Under the pieces are notes generated by a model, which was given only the letters and a program-made list of their open reading frames with translations, made no database searches and was not told where the DNA came from. From Acanthamoeba sp. SK_2022b (taxonomy: Eukaryota; Discosea; Longamoebia; Acanthamoebidae), in contig JANDJZ010000832.1 in the NCBI GenBank assembly GCA_027943245.1, positions 1-16,512 on the forward strand: DNA of 16,512 nt, given 5' to 3'. This document shows positions 1-9,051 of the stretch, piece after piece (position 1 is the first letter of the stretch; every line of letters begins with the position of its first letter). The position numbers and the translations under genes were made by a program.

Positions 1-60
1 GTGGACACGTTTGTGGGGGAGGGCTGGGGCGGGGGCGGGTGTGTGCTGTGTGGAGCGTAC
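1..60 (-). other. start of the last visible intron of the channel gene
   Basis: The donor G|GTACGC lies at 60-59 on the minus strand. The remaining bases are a C-rich tract with no convincing acceptor, so the next exon is probably outside the window. A CAG within the C-rich tract is a possible but weak acceptor. Confidence 0.5.
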
Positions 61-704
61 CAAGGGGCGCTGTCCTGCTTCATCCAGTCGTAGACCTTTT
101 CGCGGAGCATGATGATCTTCTCGGCGGGCGTGCAGAAGTCGAGGTGCACGTTCACGTTGACCGCGTAGTTCTTGCTCCGCTTGTACTGCGTGATGGGCAG
201 CGCGTACAGCTGCTGATTGGGAATGATGAAGCACCGGCCATCTGTCGCGCACAGAACACACACACCAACAAATTAACCACGTAAACAAGATGAAAAAGAA
301 AATGAATAAATAAATAATAAATAAATAACAAAATGCGAGGAAGTACCTGTGGCGAAGAACGTGGTGGTGAACAAGCTGATCTTGGAAACGATCAACGTAG
401 GGTACGTGGTGCCTGCACAAGCGAAGACGATTAAATAATTATTAAAAAAAAAGAAGTAAATAAATCGAATTACTACTCGCGACGACCGCGTGGCTGTGGC
501 ATGGCTGGGGCATTGCCTCTGCATGCACGTACCGGGGATGGTGATCCTGTCGCCGATGTCGAAGGGCCGCACAGCGAAGATCAGGACCACGCCCTCCCAC
601 TGCGCGCGCACACACCCAACGGAAGCGGCCAAGCGGAAGACGTGAGGCTCCGTTTACAGTCAAGAATAAAATAGAATAAAATATTGATTTGAGGGTTAAA
701 AACA

Positions 705-736
<32 letters not shown>

Positions 737-3163
737 CAACCACGAGAGCGGCAACGTACCACGTTCTTGAGCGACGCTCCGAAAATGAAGGAAAAGCCCA
801 GGAAGAAGGTTCCCAGCGGGATGAGGTACCTGGCGTGCGATCGCACGACAGACGATCAACCTTCAAAGCCACACCTACGCACACACGCACACACGCACAC
901 GCACACGCACACGCGCACGCGCACAAACACACTGAGGGGGAGTGGGTACTCTGTGATACTGAGTTCGAAGATGAGCATGACGACAAAGATCATGATGATG
1001 GCGAAGAAGATGTTGATGATGTAGGTCAACACTTTCCCCGCGTTCTCGCGATCGAACAGCGTCTTGTACAGCGATTTCCTATCAGGGCCGAGCGCAGGAT
1101 ATGCGTGAGTCGCGAATCACTCCACATGCGGAGTGGACCTCCGCCATCATGGACAGGAGCCTGTCTGTACCTGTCCTTGTGTACGCGATGAACGGCTTCG
1201 GTGATCAACGCCAGATCGATCGTTTGGCCCTAGAGAAGAGCAGAGCAGAGCGAGACCCGCCACAACACAAGCGTGAGCACGGCGGTGGACCTGCGCGACC
1301 GCGATGCGGGCAGGGCAGGGGCAGGAGGCAGGGGGAGCGCGTACCCTGGGGAAGAGCCTGAGGGCGGCCTGGACGTCGTCCTCGTATTCGAAGAAGTTGT
1401 CAAAGTCCTCCTCTTCCAGGTAGCCCTGCGTGTCCGACGGCCGAACCCAATCAGCTCCCGTCGGCAAAAGAGGCGGGTGAGGTTGGGGGGGGGGAGAGAG
1501 AGAAGGCCACCTTGCAGTAGGTGTCGAGGTTCTTGAGGATGACCCGAGCGATCGAGGCCGAGTGCTCAAGAGGCGGCTCGGCTCTGCGCGTGCGAGGGAG
1601 AGAGGGGAGAGGCAGGTGTGAGTTATGCGAAGCAGGGAAAGAAAGCAACGAGAGGCGCAGTTGTACTGTTGACTGCCGGTTGGAGAACAAATAATAATAA
1701 TAATATATATATATATATATTAAAAACAATTAAAATAATAAAAAACAAAATAATAAGAAAAAGAAACGCAGAGGCGAATGGGGGAGCGTTAGGTTTCGGA
1801 ATCGGTTAGCCTCCATCACCGCGCAATCGAGCGTATGAACGAACGAGCATGCGGATCTCTCCCCGACAGGGACGACTTACCTGGTGTTCTCCTCGTCGTA
1901 CGCGGTGACGTCGAGGTAGGGATTGGCGCGCTTGTCCAACATCCACTGCCACACGTTTTGGAAGCGATGCATCGAAGGCTTGCGCAGAACGTGCGCGCGC
2001 TTCACGGATTCCTTGCGCCTGGTCGCGCCGCGAGGTGAGCGATCGCCTTGTCAAGCCAAGGGCCTCCTTCTCTCCGCACAACCGGTTGGCCGGAAACGCA
2101 ATGGGGAAAGAGGAGGGGAGAGAGAGATACCGAATGCCGTAGGCCATCTTCCAGATGATGCGCTCGGAGATGAGGAACTTGGAGATGGACTCCCAGAACT
2201 GTTCGCGATGTAGCTTGACTGCAACACCGAACACGCACACACGCACAACGCGTGAGCCAAGGAGACGTCGGATAGAGCGATCGATCGGTTGGTCAATGCC
2301 CACGCACCTATGAGATACTTGGTGCCGAGGATGACGAAGAAGTAGAGTATGGACACGACGAGCAGCGACGTCAGACTGCACGCGGCGGGGTTTAGGGCTG
2401 TCTCAAGTAGTTGCACAAAACATCGGGACGGGCGTCACACATACATTTTGGTGATCCACCAACGAGGCGTGCTGTCCCAGCCACTCAGGATGGTGCCCGA
2501 GACTGCCAGCAGAACGATGGCTGGAAAATGGTGTGGCGTGGGGGGGAGGGTTGGTCAGCGTGCGCGCGAGGGAGGGAGGGAGAGGACAGAAGCGTACAAG
2601 ACACGAAGCAGCTCAATGTCGTCGTCACCGTGTTGATGTAGTAGAAGATCTGTTTTTTGTGTACAGACGTTGAGTGGGTGAAAGTAGTGAGGAGCGAAGA
2701 GGAGGCGTGATGGACCTTTGTTTCGAATATGAGACGCTTGAGAATCCACATGATGCCCGCGAAGAAGTAGTTCGACGCCACAAAGACCGCAATGACCACG
2801 CCGGCCTGTGCAATCGCACGCATCGGGTTAGCACGTACACGCACGCACGATCCTGTTCACTCATGTGTGCGTGGCGATGTCATACCCAAACCATCCATCG
2901 CCACGAGCGCGTTCCCGCCCAATTCACGTCGTAGAAGATGTTGAAGAGTGCGGCTATCGATCATCCATAGGAGGTTGCACGCACAACACACATACACACG
3001 CACACACGCACACGCAGTGTCAGTGCTCGGTCCTATGAATAGCAGAAAGCCGAGCGGCGGCGCAGGGTGGTGTCGGCTCGCACCCAAAGCGCCAGCTATA
3101 ATGAGGAGCAGGACGGAGGGCATCAGCGGCCACAACGTCTTGGTGAAGCGCCAGGTGAACACC

Positions 3164-3226
<63 letters not shown>

Positions 3227-4776
3227 GCGCGATGTCTTGTGTCAGTGGCGGTTCTTTTCGGGGGGGAGGCCAATGTGCAAATGGGTGGCCGGAGAGCGCT
3301 ACCGTCCAGAGCCAGCTGAAGACGCGGTAGACCATGCTGACCTTGCGCTTCCTCTTTGGCTTGAGAAGCATGATGGGCGCGGGCTTCGACGGCGGCAGCT
3401 CGTCCGGGGCCTCCGGGTTGATGTCCTGATACTTGCGCGGCTGAGGTATGCTGCGCAGCGCGGCGAAATCGCCGTCAGTCAGTCGGCGCCAAAGGGGCAC
3501 TGCACCGTCGTGAACGGGGGAGTGGCGAGCATACCGATTGGCGGTGAACAGCTCGGCGGTGGCCATCGGATCGAACGGGCTCCCAGAAGGTCGACGCGAT
3601 GACGGCGAGGGCACCCGCGCCTGCGATTGGGAGGCGAACCCGCCGGATCTGGCGCTGTGCGCGCCCGAACGCTGCCGCAGCTCAAAGTCGTAGTAGCCGT
3701 CGTCTGCAGGTGTGCGCGGTGGCGATTGCCCAATTGCGCAGCGGGTGAGTGTGGGCCTGACTCGATGCAACTGACGAAGAGGGCGAGGGCTGCGCGCAGA
3801 GCCAAACGCACCGACGGCCGGCATGTCAGTCGTGGTCACTCTGCTAACGGCTGTAGGCCACACCACCGCCAACGCCCAACAACGCCACCATCGCGGGACA
3901 CGCGGCCGAGATCAGTCGGCCATCTGCGGCGAGCCTGCGGGAGAGTCACGTACGCGGGTACTGGCCGGTGTCGTTGCCCTGGCCGAGGCGCTCCTCGTCG
4001 AGAGGCGAAGGGCCTTCGTCGGGCCACCGGGGACTGGCCTCCATGTGCTTGTGGGTGCGGTCGAGGAGCGGCCGGCGGTGGGCCTCGAGATCGCGCCGCT
4101 GCTGCGAGCTGAACATCGACGCCGGGAGCGACGACTTGCGGAAGGGCAGCAGCTTGGCGCGACGACGCTGGTGGAGGCCCTGCACGTCCAGGCTGGGCTT
4201 GTGCTGCAGGGCTCGATTCGGTAGCCGCGACGGCGGGTGCAGCGGTCGGGGCCCCGGCAGGCTCCGGGCCTTCCCGACCGGGACCTTGCGTCGCTCGCCT
4301 CCCTCATCATCGGAAGAGTCGTCGTCTTGCCGCTCCTCCTCCTCTTCCTTCTCCGTGGCCATGTCGTCCTCGTCGCCGCTGGCGGCCTTGTGCACGCTTC
4401 GGCGTATGGCACGAGTGTGCCTCGACGGGAGTCGTACCTCGTGTGCCCCGTGTTGGCTCAGGTGCTGTGCGTCGTTGCCGTTGCCTTCGAGGACGGCACC
4501 CCAGGCCCCATCGTGCTCTTCGTCCGAGCTCTCTACGGTGAGGCCATCCCGATTGCTGTAGTACTGATTGCGTGAGGATTCAAAATGGGGATGACGCGAG
4601 CCTTTTCGCGTCCTCCTCGTGGCCGGTCGTGGCGGCGGGGTTGTGGTTGCCGCCGATGTGGATCCACCTCCTCGCCATTGTTCAGCACTGCTCGGGACGG
4701 CTGCCGATGACGAACGAGGTTCGTATTCGTGCAGCTCAATCTCATCTTGGCCATCTTTGTTGTTCTCTTTCTCCAT
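61..4776 (-). CDS. MscS-like mechanosensitive ion channel (MSL type), C-terminus outside window
   Basis: Predicted tension-gated membrane channel of the MscS/MSL family. Exons on the minus strand: 4776-3954, 3703-3535, 3450-3303, 3162-3084, 2953-2886, 2805-2716, 2649-2598, 2520-2445, 2375-2308, 2218-2131, 2018-1881, 1583-1511, 1425-1345, 1229-1171, 1078-950, 829-760, 599-533, 412-347, 241-61. Every junction is GT...AG and phase-consistent, giving about 841 residues before the edge. Residues 1-380 are a hydrophilic, presumably cytosolic N-terminus with an acidic stretch at 134-161. Hydrophobic segments lie near 391-412, 430-453, 460-487, 502-524 and 688-708, and a pore-lining helix near 716-737 (GTFFLGFSFIFGASLKN). 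The MscS beta-domain signature VRPFDIGDRITIPG follows, then CFIIPNQQL and TPAEKIIMLREKV. The long loop between segments 4 and 5 matches plant MSL10-like layout in order. The start is the first ATG of the long exon. The intron at 3534-3451 is 84 bases and open in frame, so it may be optional. Confidence 0.88.
662..739. repeat. AT-rich island with (AAT)n in channel intron
   Basis: Low-complexity AT sequence containing about ten AAT units (704-733), within the intron 759-600. Smaller islands of the same kind are at 302-330 and 430-468 in the next two introns. Confidence 0.85.
877..931. repeat. CA-rich microsatellite in channel intron
   Basis: Imperfect (CACACG/CACA) repeat on the plus strand, inside the intron 949-830. 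The sense strand of the gene reads GTGTGC. Confidence 0.9.
1688..1764. repeat. AT-rich island in channel intron
   Basis: AAT units followed by a (TA)n run and AAAATAAT sequence, inside the 296-base intron 1880-1584, the longest intron of the gene. Confidence 0.85.
2986..3016. repeat. short CA-rich repeat in channel intron
   Basis: Imperfect CACACG-type repeat within the intron 3083-2954. Confidence 0.75.
3167..3224. repeat. pure (GT)29 microsatellite in channel intron
   Basis: An uninterrupted GT run of 58 bases on the plus strand, within the intron 3302-3163. On the sense strand it is a CA run that touches the acceptor (CACACGCAG|G), so it takes the place of the usual polypyrimidine tract. 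Confidence 0.95.
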
Positions 4777-5149
4777 AGGGGCTGCCCCTGCTCCTGTATA
4801 TGTGCACCAACCTCCTTCCTGTCTGCCGGCCTGTAGTCACGTGGTGTAATGCTGAGGCTCTCTGTTTTGATTTGCGTAATCTGTTCTACACCGTTCCAGT
4901 TGTTGTGTTCGGGCTTTTTGTTATCTACTCGAGAAAAATTCACGGCATGCTTCATCTTGGCGACTGTTAATGTCTTAAATACCTTTGATTCTCTGCGAGC
5001 AAAAATGAGGCGGAGCTCATCTCAAGGCTTGGGCACGAGGACATTGTTTGCCGCCAGCATCCCCGTGCTTCTCGGTGGTTGATCGCCGGCCACGAAACCT
5101 CTGGCATGCTCCACAGGCTCACCAGCAACTTTAAACAATAACCAAGAAA
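4777..5149. promoter_or_regulatory. divergent intergenic region shared by channel and acyltransferase genes
   Basis: The two neighbouring genes are transcribed away from each other, so their promoters and leaders must lie in these 373 bases. The stretch is less GC-rich than the flanking exons. It holds TATA-like pieces (TGTATATG near 4796 for the minus direction, CTTAAATACC near 4973 for the plus direction), but neither is placed well enough to call a TATA box. A 77-codon open frame at 4849-5082 resembles nothing I recognise and is not called as a gene. Confidence 0.5.
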
Positions 5150-6196
5150 ATGAAACCTTGCCCCGCGTGGGCGGCGCATTGGGCTGCCCGAAGCAGCAGG
5201 GACCAGGGAGCCTGGGTCGACGCTTGCCCCTTTGTGCACCCCAACCCTCACCCGGGCGCGACTGCCCGGGCCTGGTTTTGCGTCAAGGTGCTCTCCCCCC
5301 CCACTGCCGAGGTGACCCGTTTCCCGCGTGAGCGGTGCTGGACCGGTTAGCTCCTGTGCAGATTGCACTCGGTGCGGTGACGCTACTCCCTGTGCGCGTG
5401 GCCCTGCTGGTGCCCATGCTGGCCGCCTACATCACGATCGCCTGGCTGCTGCACCTCTCTGGTAAGAGCGTCGACAGGGAACGCTCTGCTCTGCAGGCCA
5501 TCACCAGGCGGTTCCTGCGCGTGGGCTTCTTCATCGGCGGCGTGCGTCTTCACGTCACCGGCAAGCGCGAGGTACCTCCCGCTTGGTGGCGGAGGTGATG
5601 CGATCGTCGCGCCTTCCACTCACGACCAGCCTGCGGGATAGGACACCGGCACCATCGTGTCCAATCACTGTTCGTATCTGGATGTCCTGGTGCACGCCTA
5701 CCTCACCCTCCCCTCCTTTGTGGCCAAGGTGCGCCCACGCCTGCCCTGTGCTCCTAATCACCAACTGACAGAGTGACGCTCTCGGCAGCGGGGAGTGGAG
5801 AACGTGTGGTACTGGGGCTTCCTCTCGCGCATGCTGGGCTGCCTCTACGTGGCTCACGAGAGATCGGCGACGCGCAGGTATCCAGTACACCCACTCCTCA
5901 CCCACTCCAGCACGCGATACGGGCACCAGCCGGTTAACAGCCGCTGCTGGGACAGCAGTGAGGAGCAGCACGTCTCCTCGGCCACCGATCGGATCGTCGA
6001 GCGACAAAAGGCGAGCGCCGGCCAGCATGGTTTGAACGGCAGCCTCCAGTCCACTGCGAGACTGAAGCAAGCCAGCACTGACGGCAGTTGTGCGGGGCAG
6101 GTCGCGCTCCGTTGCTGATATTTCCGGAGGGAACCACCACGAACGGTCGCTGCATGGGTAAAGTGGTCCATCGATCGCCATTCTGAGTGAAGCTCA

Positions 6197-6270
<74 letters not shown>

Positions 6271-6815
6271 ATGGCATGTACATCAGTGCGCTTCCGCAGG
6301 GGCGCCTTTGTCGCAGGCGTGCCTGTGCAGCCAGTCATCCTGCGGTGCGCCTGCGTATCCCATCAGTGCGCCTGGTCGTTGCAATGGAGCGCTGATCAAA
6401 GCAATCGATATTGCAGGTATCGCTACAAGCACTTCAGTCCCACCTGGGAGAGCTTTCCGACATCGGTGCACGTCCTGCTGCTGCTGGCCTCCGTCGTCCA
6501 CGACGTGGACGTCGTCTACCTTCCCACCTACATCCCCACCAAGATCGAGCGACATAACCCGCGGGCCTACGCCGATAATGTACAGAGGGTATTGCTGCTG
6601 TTACTCTTGTGTCGCTCGCACGAGTCAGGTGCTCACACGATCGCGTTGCATGCTGTACACAGCTCATGAGTGACGCAGCCGGGGTGCCCGCTGTTCAGCA
6701 GACCATAGAAAGTAAGCTACGCCACCACGCCCGCATCCTCTCCGGCGAGGTGTCGTGGCAAGACGATCCTTTTTACTGTTCGGCCTGTCACCACGCACAC
6801 CTGGCCTGTGCGTGA
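5150..6815 (+). CDS. lysophospholipid acyltransferase (LPCAT/PlsC family)
   Basis: Predicted membrane acyltransferase that moves an acyl group from acyl-CoA to a lysophospholipid, most like the LPCAT branch. Exons: 5150-5287, 5362-5571, 5642-5728, 5789-5877, 5941-6029, 6101-6157, 6287-6344, 6417-6588, 6663-6815. All junctions are GT...AG; lengths sum to 1053 bases (350 residues plus stop). PFVHPNPHPG near residue 30 sits where LPCATs have NPFV. A hydrophobic segment spans about 47-77. Acyltransferase block I is NHCSYLD (H125, D130: HX4D). Block III is IFPEGTTTNGR from 211. Block IV is GAFVAGVPVQP from 229. YLPTY and NPRAYADNVQ then match the LPCAT order. An in-frame TAA lies just upstream of the chosen ATG. 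Vertebrate LPCAT1/2 carry C-terminal EF-hands; this protein ends about 50 residues after NVQR, with Cys/His-rich CSACHHAHLACA. The first exon and the acceptor at 5940 (another at 5955 is in phase) are the least certain parts. Substrate cannot be told. Confidence 0.87.
6199..6268. repeat. pure (AC)35 microsatellite in acyltransferase intron
   Basis: An uninterrupted AC run of 70 bases that fills most of the 129-base intron 6158-6286 and ends 18 bases before the exon. Length in the assembly may not be exact. Confidence 0.95.
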
Positions 6816-7059
6816 CGGGTCAGGTCTGCCCTGGTCCCAGGACCGGCTTTTTCTTGGGTTAGCCACATGTTTTTCTCTGAATTTCTTGATTCAACGAAAT
6901 GGAATTAACGCCGACGGAAAAGTTGGCGAAAAGGCGCCAGCAAGGCACAAAAAAACAATGCAGGTGTAATTTTTATTTTCAATAACAATCAACACCACAC
7001 ACCTCGTATCTCTCTCTTAATCTATCAACCTCAATAAATTAGAGGTCATCCTCCCCGCC
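6816..7059. other. intergenic: 3' end of acyltransferase gene and promoter of PIN/F-box gene
   Basis: These 244 bases lie between two genes in the same direction. No open frame stands out. The only AATAAA (7033-7038) is just 22 bases before the next ATG, so it may be a late poly(A) signal of the first gene, an AT-rich core promoter of the second, or chance. A GC-rich patch (GTTGGCGAAAAGGCGCC, near 6922) sits where an upstream promoter element could be. Confidence 0.4.
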
Positions 7060-8721
7060 ATGCTGTCTGCCCCTCCTACCTTCCCTCATCACACGCAGAC
7101 CGAGTACAATTATTATCAATCGAGCCGTACGAACCTGAGCACTACAGCGTCCGTGATGTCAACACCACCCTGTGCGGTGTGTATGCGTCATTGCCTTGGG
7201 CAAAGGATTTTGTTGGATTATGATCATGCGCGCAACGTTCAGTTGTTCGCTTGCTGCAGCGATTGCGAAGGTAGGTGGAGAAGGTCCCCGTTCCCATCGT
7301 CGAAGATGACGATGGCCAGTGCGGTCCCACCCCCTTCTCCCGCTTTCCGCATCAATCCAGCAATCGTAAGCCCTCCTTCCCAATCCCAGCAACGTGATGT
7401 TCTGCTTCAGTTGCAACAGCTCAAACAACTACGCAAGAATCAATCAGCCTCATCAAAGCCTCGCTCCCCTCCTCGTCGAGCTAACAACAACAACAACACT
7501 AAGAAGCGCGATTCGCCGCCCCGAGATGTAGCAACCAAGGACCGATCCGCGTCGGCCGCTCGAGCCACCAACAACGCCAACACCATTCGTTCTCGAGTAG
7601 AGCAGAACCAACGCGGCATGAAGATGACGCCTCAGCTCGCCGAGCAGCTCAAGTCGGCCTGCTTCGTCGTCATAGACACCAACGCGTGGATCACCTCCCT
7701 CGACGCCGTGCTCTCCCTCAAGCACTACCCGCATCTCACCGTAATCGTCCCCTCAGCCGTCGTGCAGGAGCTAGATGGGCTCAAGCAGGACCAGATCTCG
7801 AAGGATCAGCTGGGCAGCAAGGCCCGGTTGGCCATCAAGGTCATCTACGACGCCACGGCCGGGGGCGAGCAGTGGATTCGCGGTCAGCGCTACGACGAGC
7901 ATCTCGGGGCCGCCCTCAAGATCGACAACCGCGACGACGAGATCCTCTCGTGCGCCCTCTACTTCCACGCCAAGGTATCTCCCAGCGTGCTCATCACAGG
8001 CGACTATGGCCTCGCCCTCAAGTGCAACATCAACCGCGTGCCGACCACCGACATGCGCGGCCTGCTCGAGAGCCTGCCCGCCACTTCCATGTCCACCACT
8101 ACCACCATCACCTCCTCCCCTGCCCTACCCGCCAGCCACACGCAGCCATCGACTGCCCCGCCCCGAGCCACCAAACGCAAGGCCGACGATCTGCAGGCGT
8201 CCTCGACGGCCGCCGCCGCCGCCAAGGCGATGCCGATCCCGAAGAGGCGGAGGAGGACGTCTGCCGGGGCCGTCGACATCCCCGGCTTCTCCTTCACCTC
8301 GTCCCCGCAGCAATCGGACAACGAAGAGGACGAGCCCGAGCACGAGATGCAGGTTCAGGGAGGAGCAGCTGCTGCTGTAGACTGCGGCGAAGACGGAGCC
8401 GCAAGCAAGGGGGAAGTGGCATCGCTCTTGTCGCTCCCCGCAGAGTTGCAAAGTAAAGTGTTGGCCCTCCTCCCCCCTCGCGCCCTGCTGCGTGTGGAAG
8501 CGGTGGCCACCGGCTTGCGCCGCCTGCTGTCTCCCGCCGCGGACGACGAAGAGCGCGGGCGCCGCACAAGCGCCCAAATCTGGTCGGCGGCCCTACGACG
8601 ATCACACGGCCGCACCACGTTCGGTCGCTACCACCACCCCAAGCACTGGTACCTCGCCTGGCGACGAGGCGTCGCTGCGCCCGAGGACTTTGCCAGTAGT
8701 TGGGCCCAACCCCTTTGTTGA
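7060..8721 (+). CDS. PIN-domain (SWT1/SMG6-like) and F-box protein
   Basis: A 553-residue protein read from one open frame. Residues about 200-335 form a PIN nuclease-like domain: FVVIDTNAWI with D206, VVQELDGL with E237 and D239, DNRDDEIL with D292/D293, and VLITGDYGLALK with D315. These acidic residues match the metal-binding set of active PIN ribonucleases, so RNA cleavage is plausible. Best resemblance is to eukaryotic SWT1/SMG6-type PIN domains (RNA surveillance); I cannot choose between them. Basic clusters KRKADD and PKRRRRTS (395-400) look like nuclear-localisation signals. Residues about 456-490 (LLSLPAELQSKVLALLPPR, then LLRVEAV) match an F-box, which normally binds Skp1 in an SCF ubiquitin ligase. 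The N-terminus has paired cysteines (C38/C41 and C66/C69), then a Pro/Gln/Asn-rich linker. A GT...AG pair at 7271-7360 could remove 90 bases in frame. The next in-frame ATG is codon 33. Confidence 0.85.
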   Translation: MLSAPPTFPHHTQTEYNYYQSSRTNLSTTASVMSTPPCAVCMRHCLGQRILLDYDHARNVQLFACCSDCEGRWRRSPFPSSKMTMASAVPPPSPAFRINPAIVSPPSQSQQRDVLLQLQQLKQLRKNQSASSKPRSPPRRANNNNNTKKRDSPPRDVATKDRSASAARATNNANTIRSRVEQNQRGMKMTPQLAEQLKSACFVVIDTNAWITSLDAVLSLKHYPHLTVIVPSAVVQELDGLKQDQISKDQLGSKARLAIKVIYDATAGGEQWIRGQRYDEHLGAALKIDNRDDEILSCALYFHAKVSPSVLITGDYGLALKCNINRVPTTDMRGLLESLPATSMSTTTTITSSPALPASHTQPSTAPPRATKRKADDLQASSTAAAAAKAMPIPKRRRRTSAGAVDIPGFSFTSSPQQSDNEEDEPEHEMQVQGGAAAAVDCGEDGAASKGEVASLLSLPAELQSKVLALLPPRALLRVEAVATGLRRLLSPAADDEERGRRTSAQIWSAALRRSHGRTTFGRYHHPKHWYLAWRRGVAAPEDFASSWAQPLC

Positions 8722-8755
8722 CGCCAACCCACCATCTTCTCCATGCGCATGTATA

Positions 8756-8761
8756 AATAAA
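8756..8761 (+). terminator. poly(A) signal AATAAA of the PIN/F-box gene
   Basis: An exact AATAAA lies 34 bases after the stop codon in a locally AT-rich stretch (GTATAAATAAAACC). Spacing and position fit a eukaryotic cleavage and polyadenylation signal. Confidence 0.65.
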
Positions 8762-9051
8762 ACCGTAACCTTGTCCATCAACTACTTTGACGTTCACGGA
8801 AATGCAGATCTCTTTTTGGTTTTGTTACGCGTTGACATTCTTGCATCTCCTCAGCCAACCGCGCGCAGGATCATGCCCTGTACGCCACGTGACAAACTCC
8901 ACCCACTGTCGCTTGCTCCGGCTGCAGGAAGGGCGGGCTCACGGATGATAGACCAACCTGCCTGGAGGCCATCAAAAAAACTGTATTGCATTTCGTGTTC
9001 TTGGCGGATTATCAAGCCCCCCTCCCCCATGTCAATCCGGCCCCCACACGA
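8762..9051. other. convergent intergenic region (two 3' UTRs)
   Basis: The stretch separates the ends of two genes that point at each other. No coding signal is convincing. On the minus strand the six-span membrane gene has no AATAAA here; AATACA at 8987-8982 is the nearest variant. An open plus-strand frame running through is an antisense shadow of the membrane gene's exons. Confidence 0.5.

Noticed and set aside
3946..4561. Long plus-strand open frames opposite the first channel exon
   Set aside because: GC-rich coding DNA leaves the opposite strand open. The minus strand has the phase-consistent gene and the plus frames show no domain.
4849..5082. 77-codon plus-strand open frame in the divergent region
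   Set aside because: No recognisable domain and less GC-rich than true exons here; the acyltransferase start at 5150 has its own upstream stop.
7686..8456. 256-codon frame shifted inside the PIN/F-box gene
   Set aside because: Arg/Pro-rich shadow of the real frame, which carries the PIN motifs.
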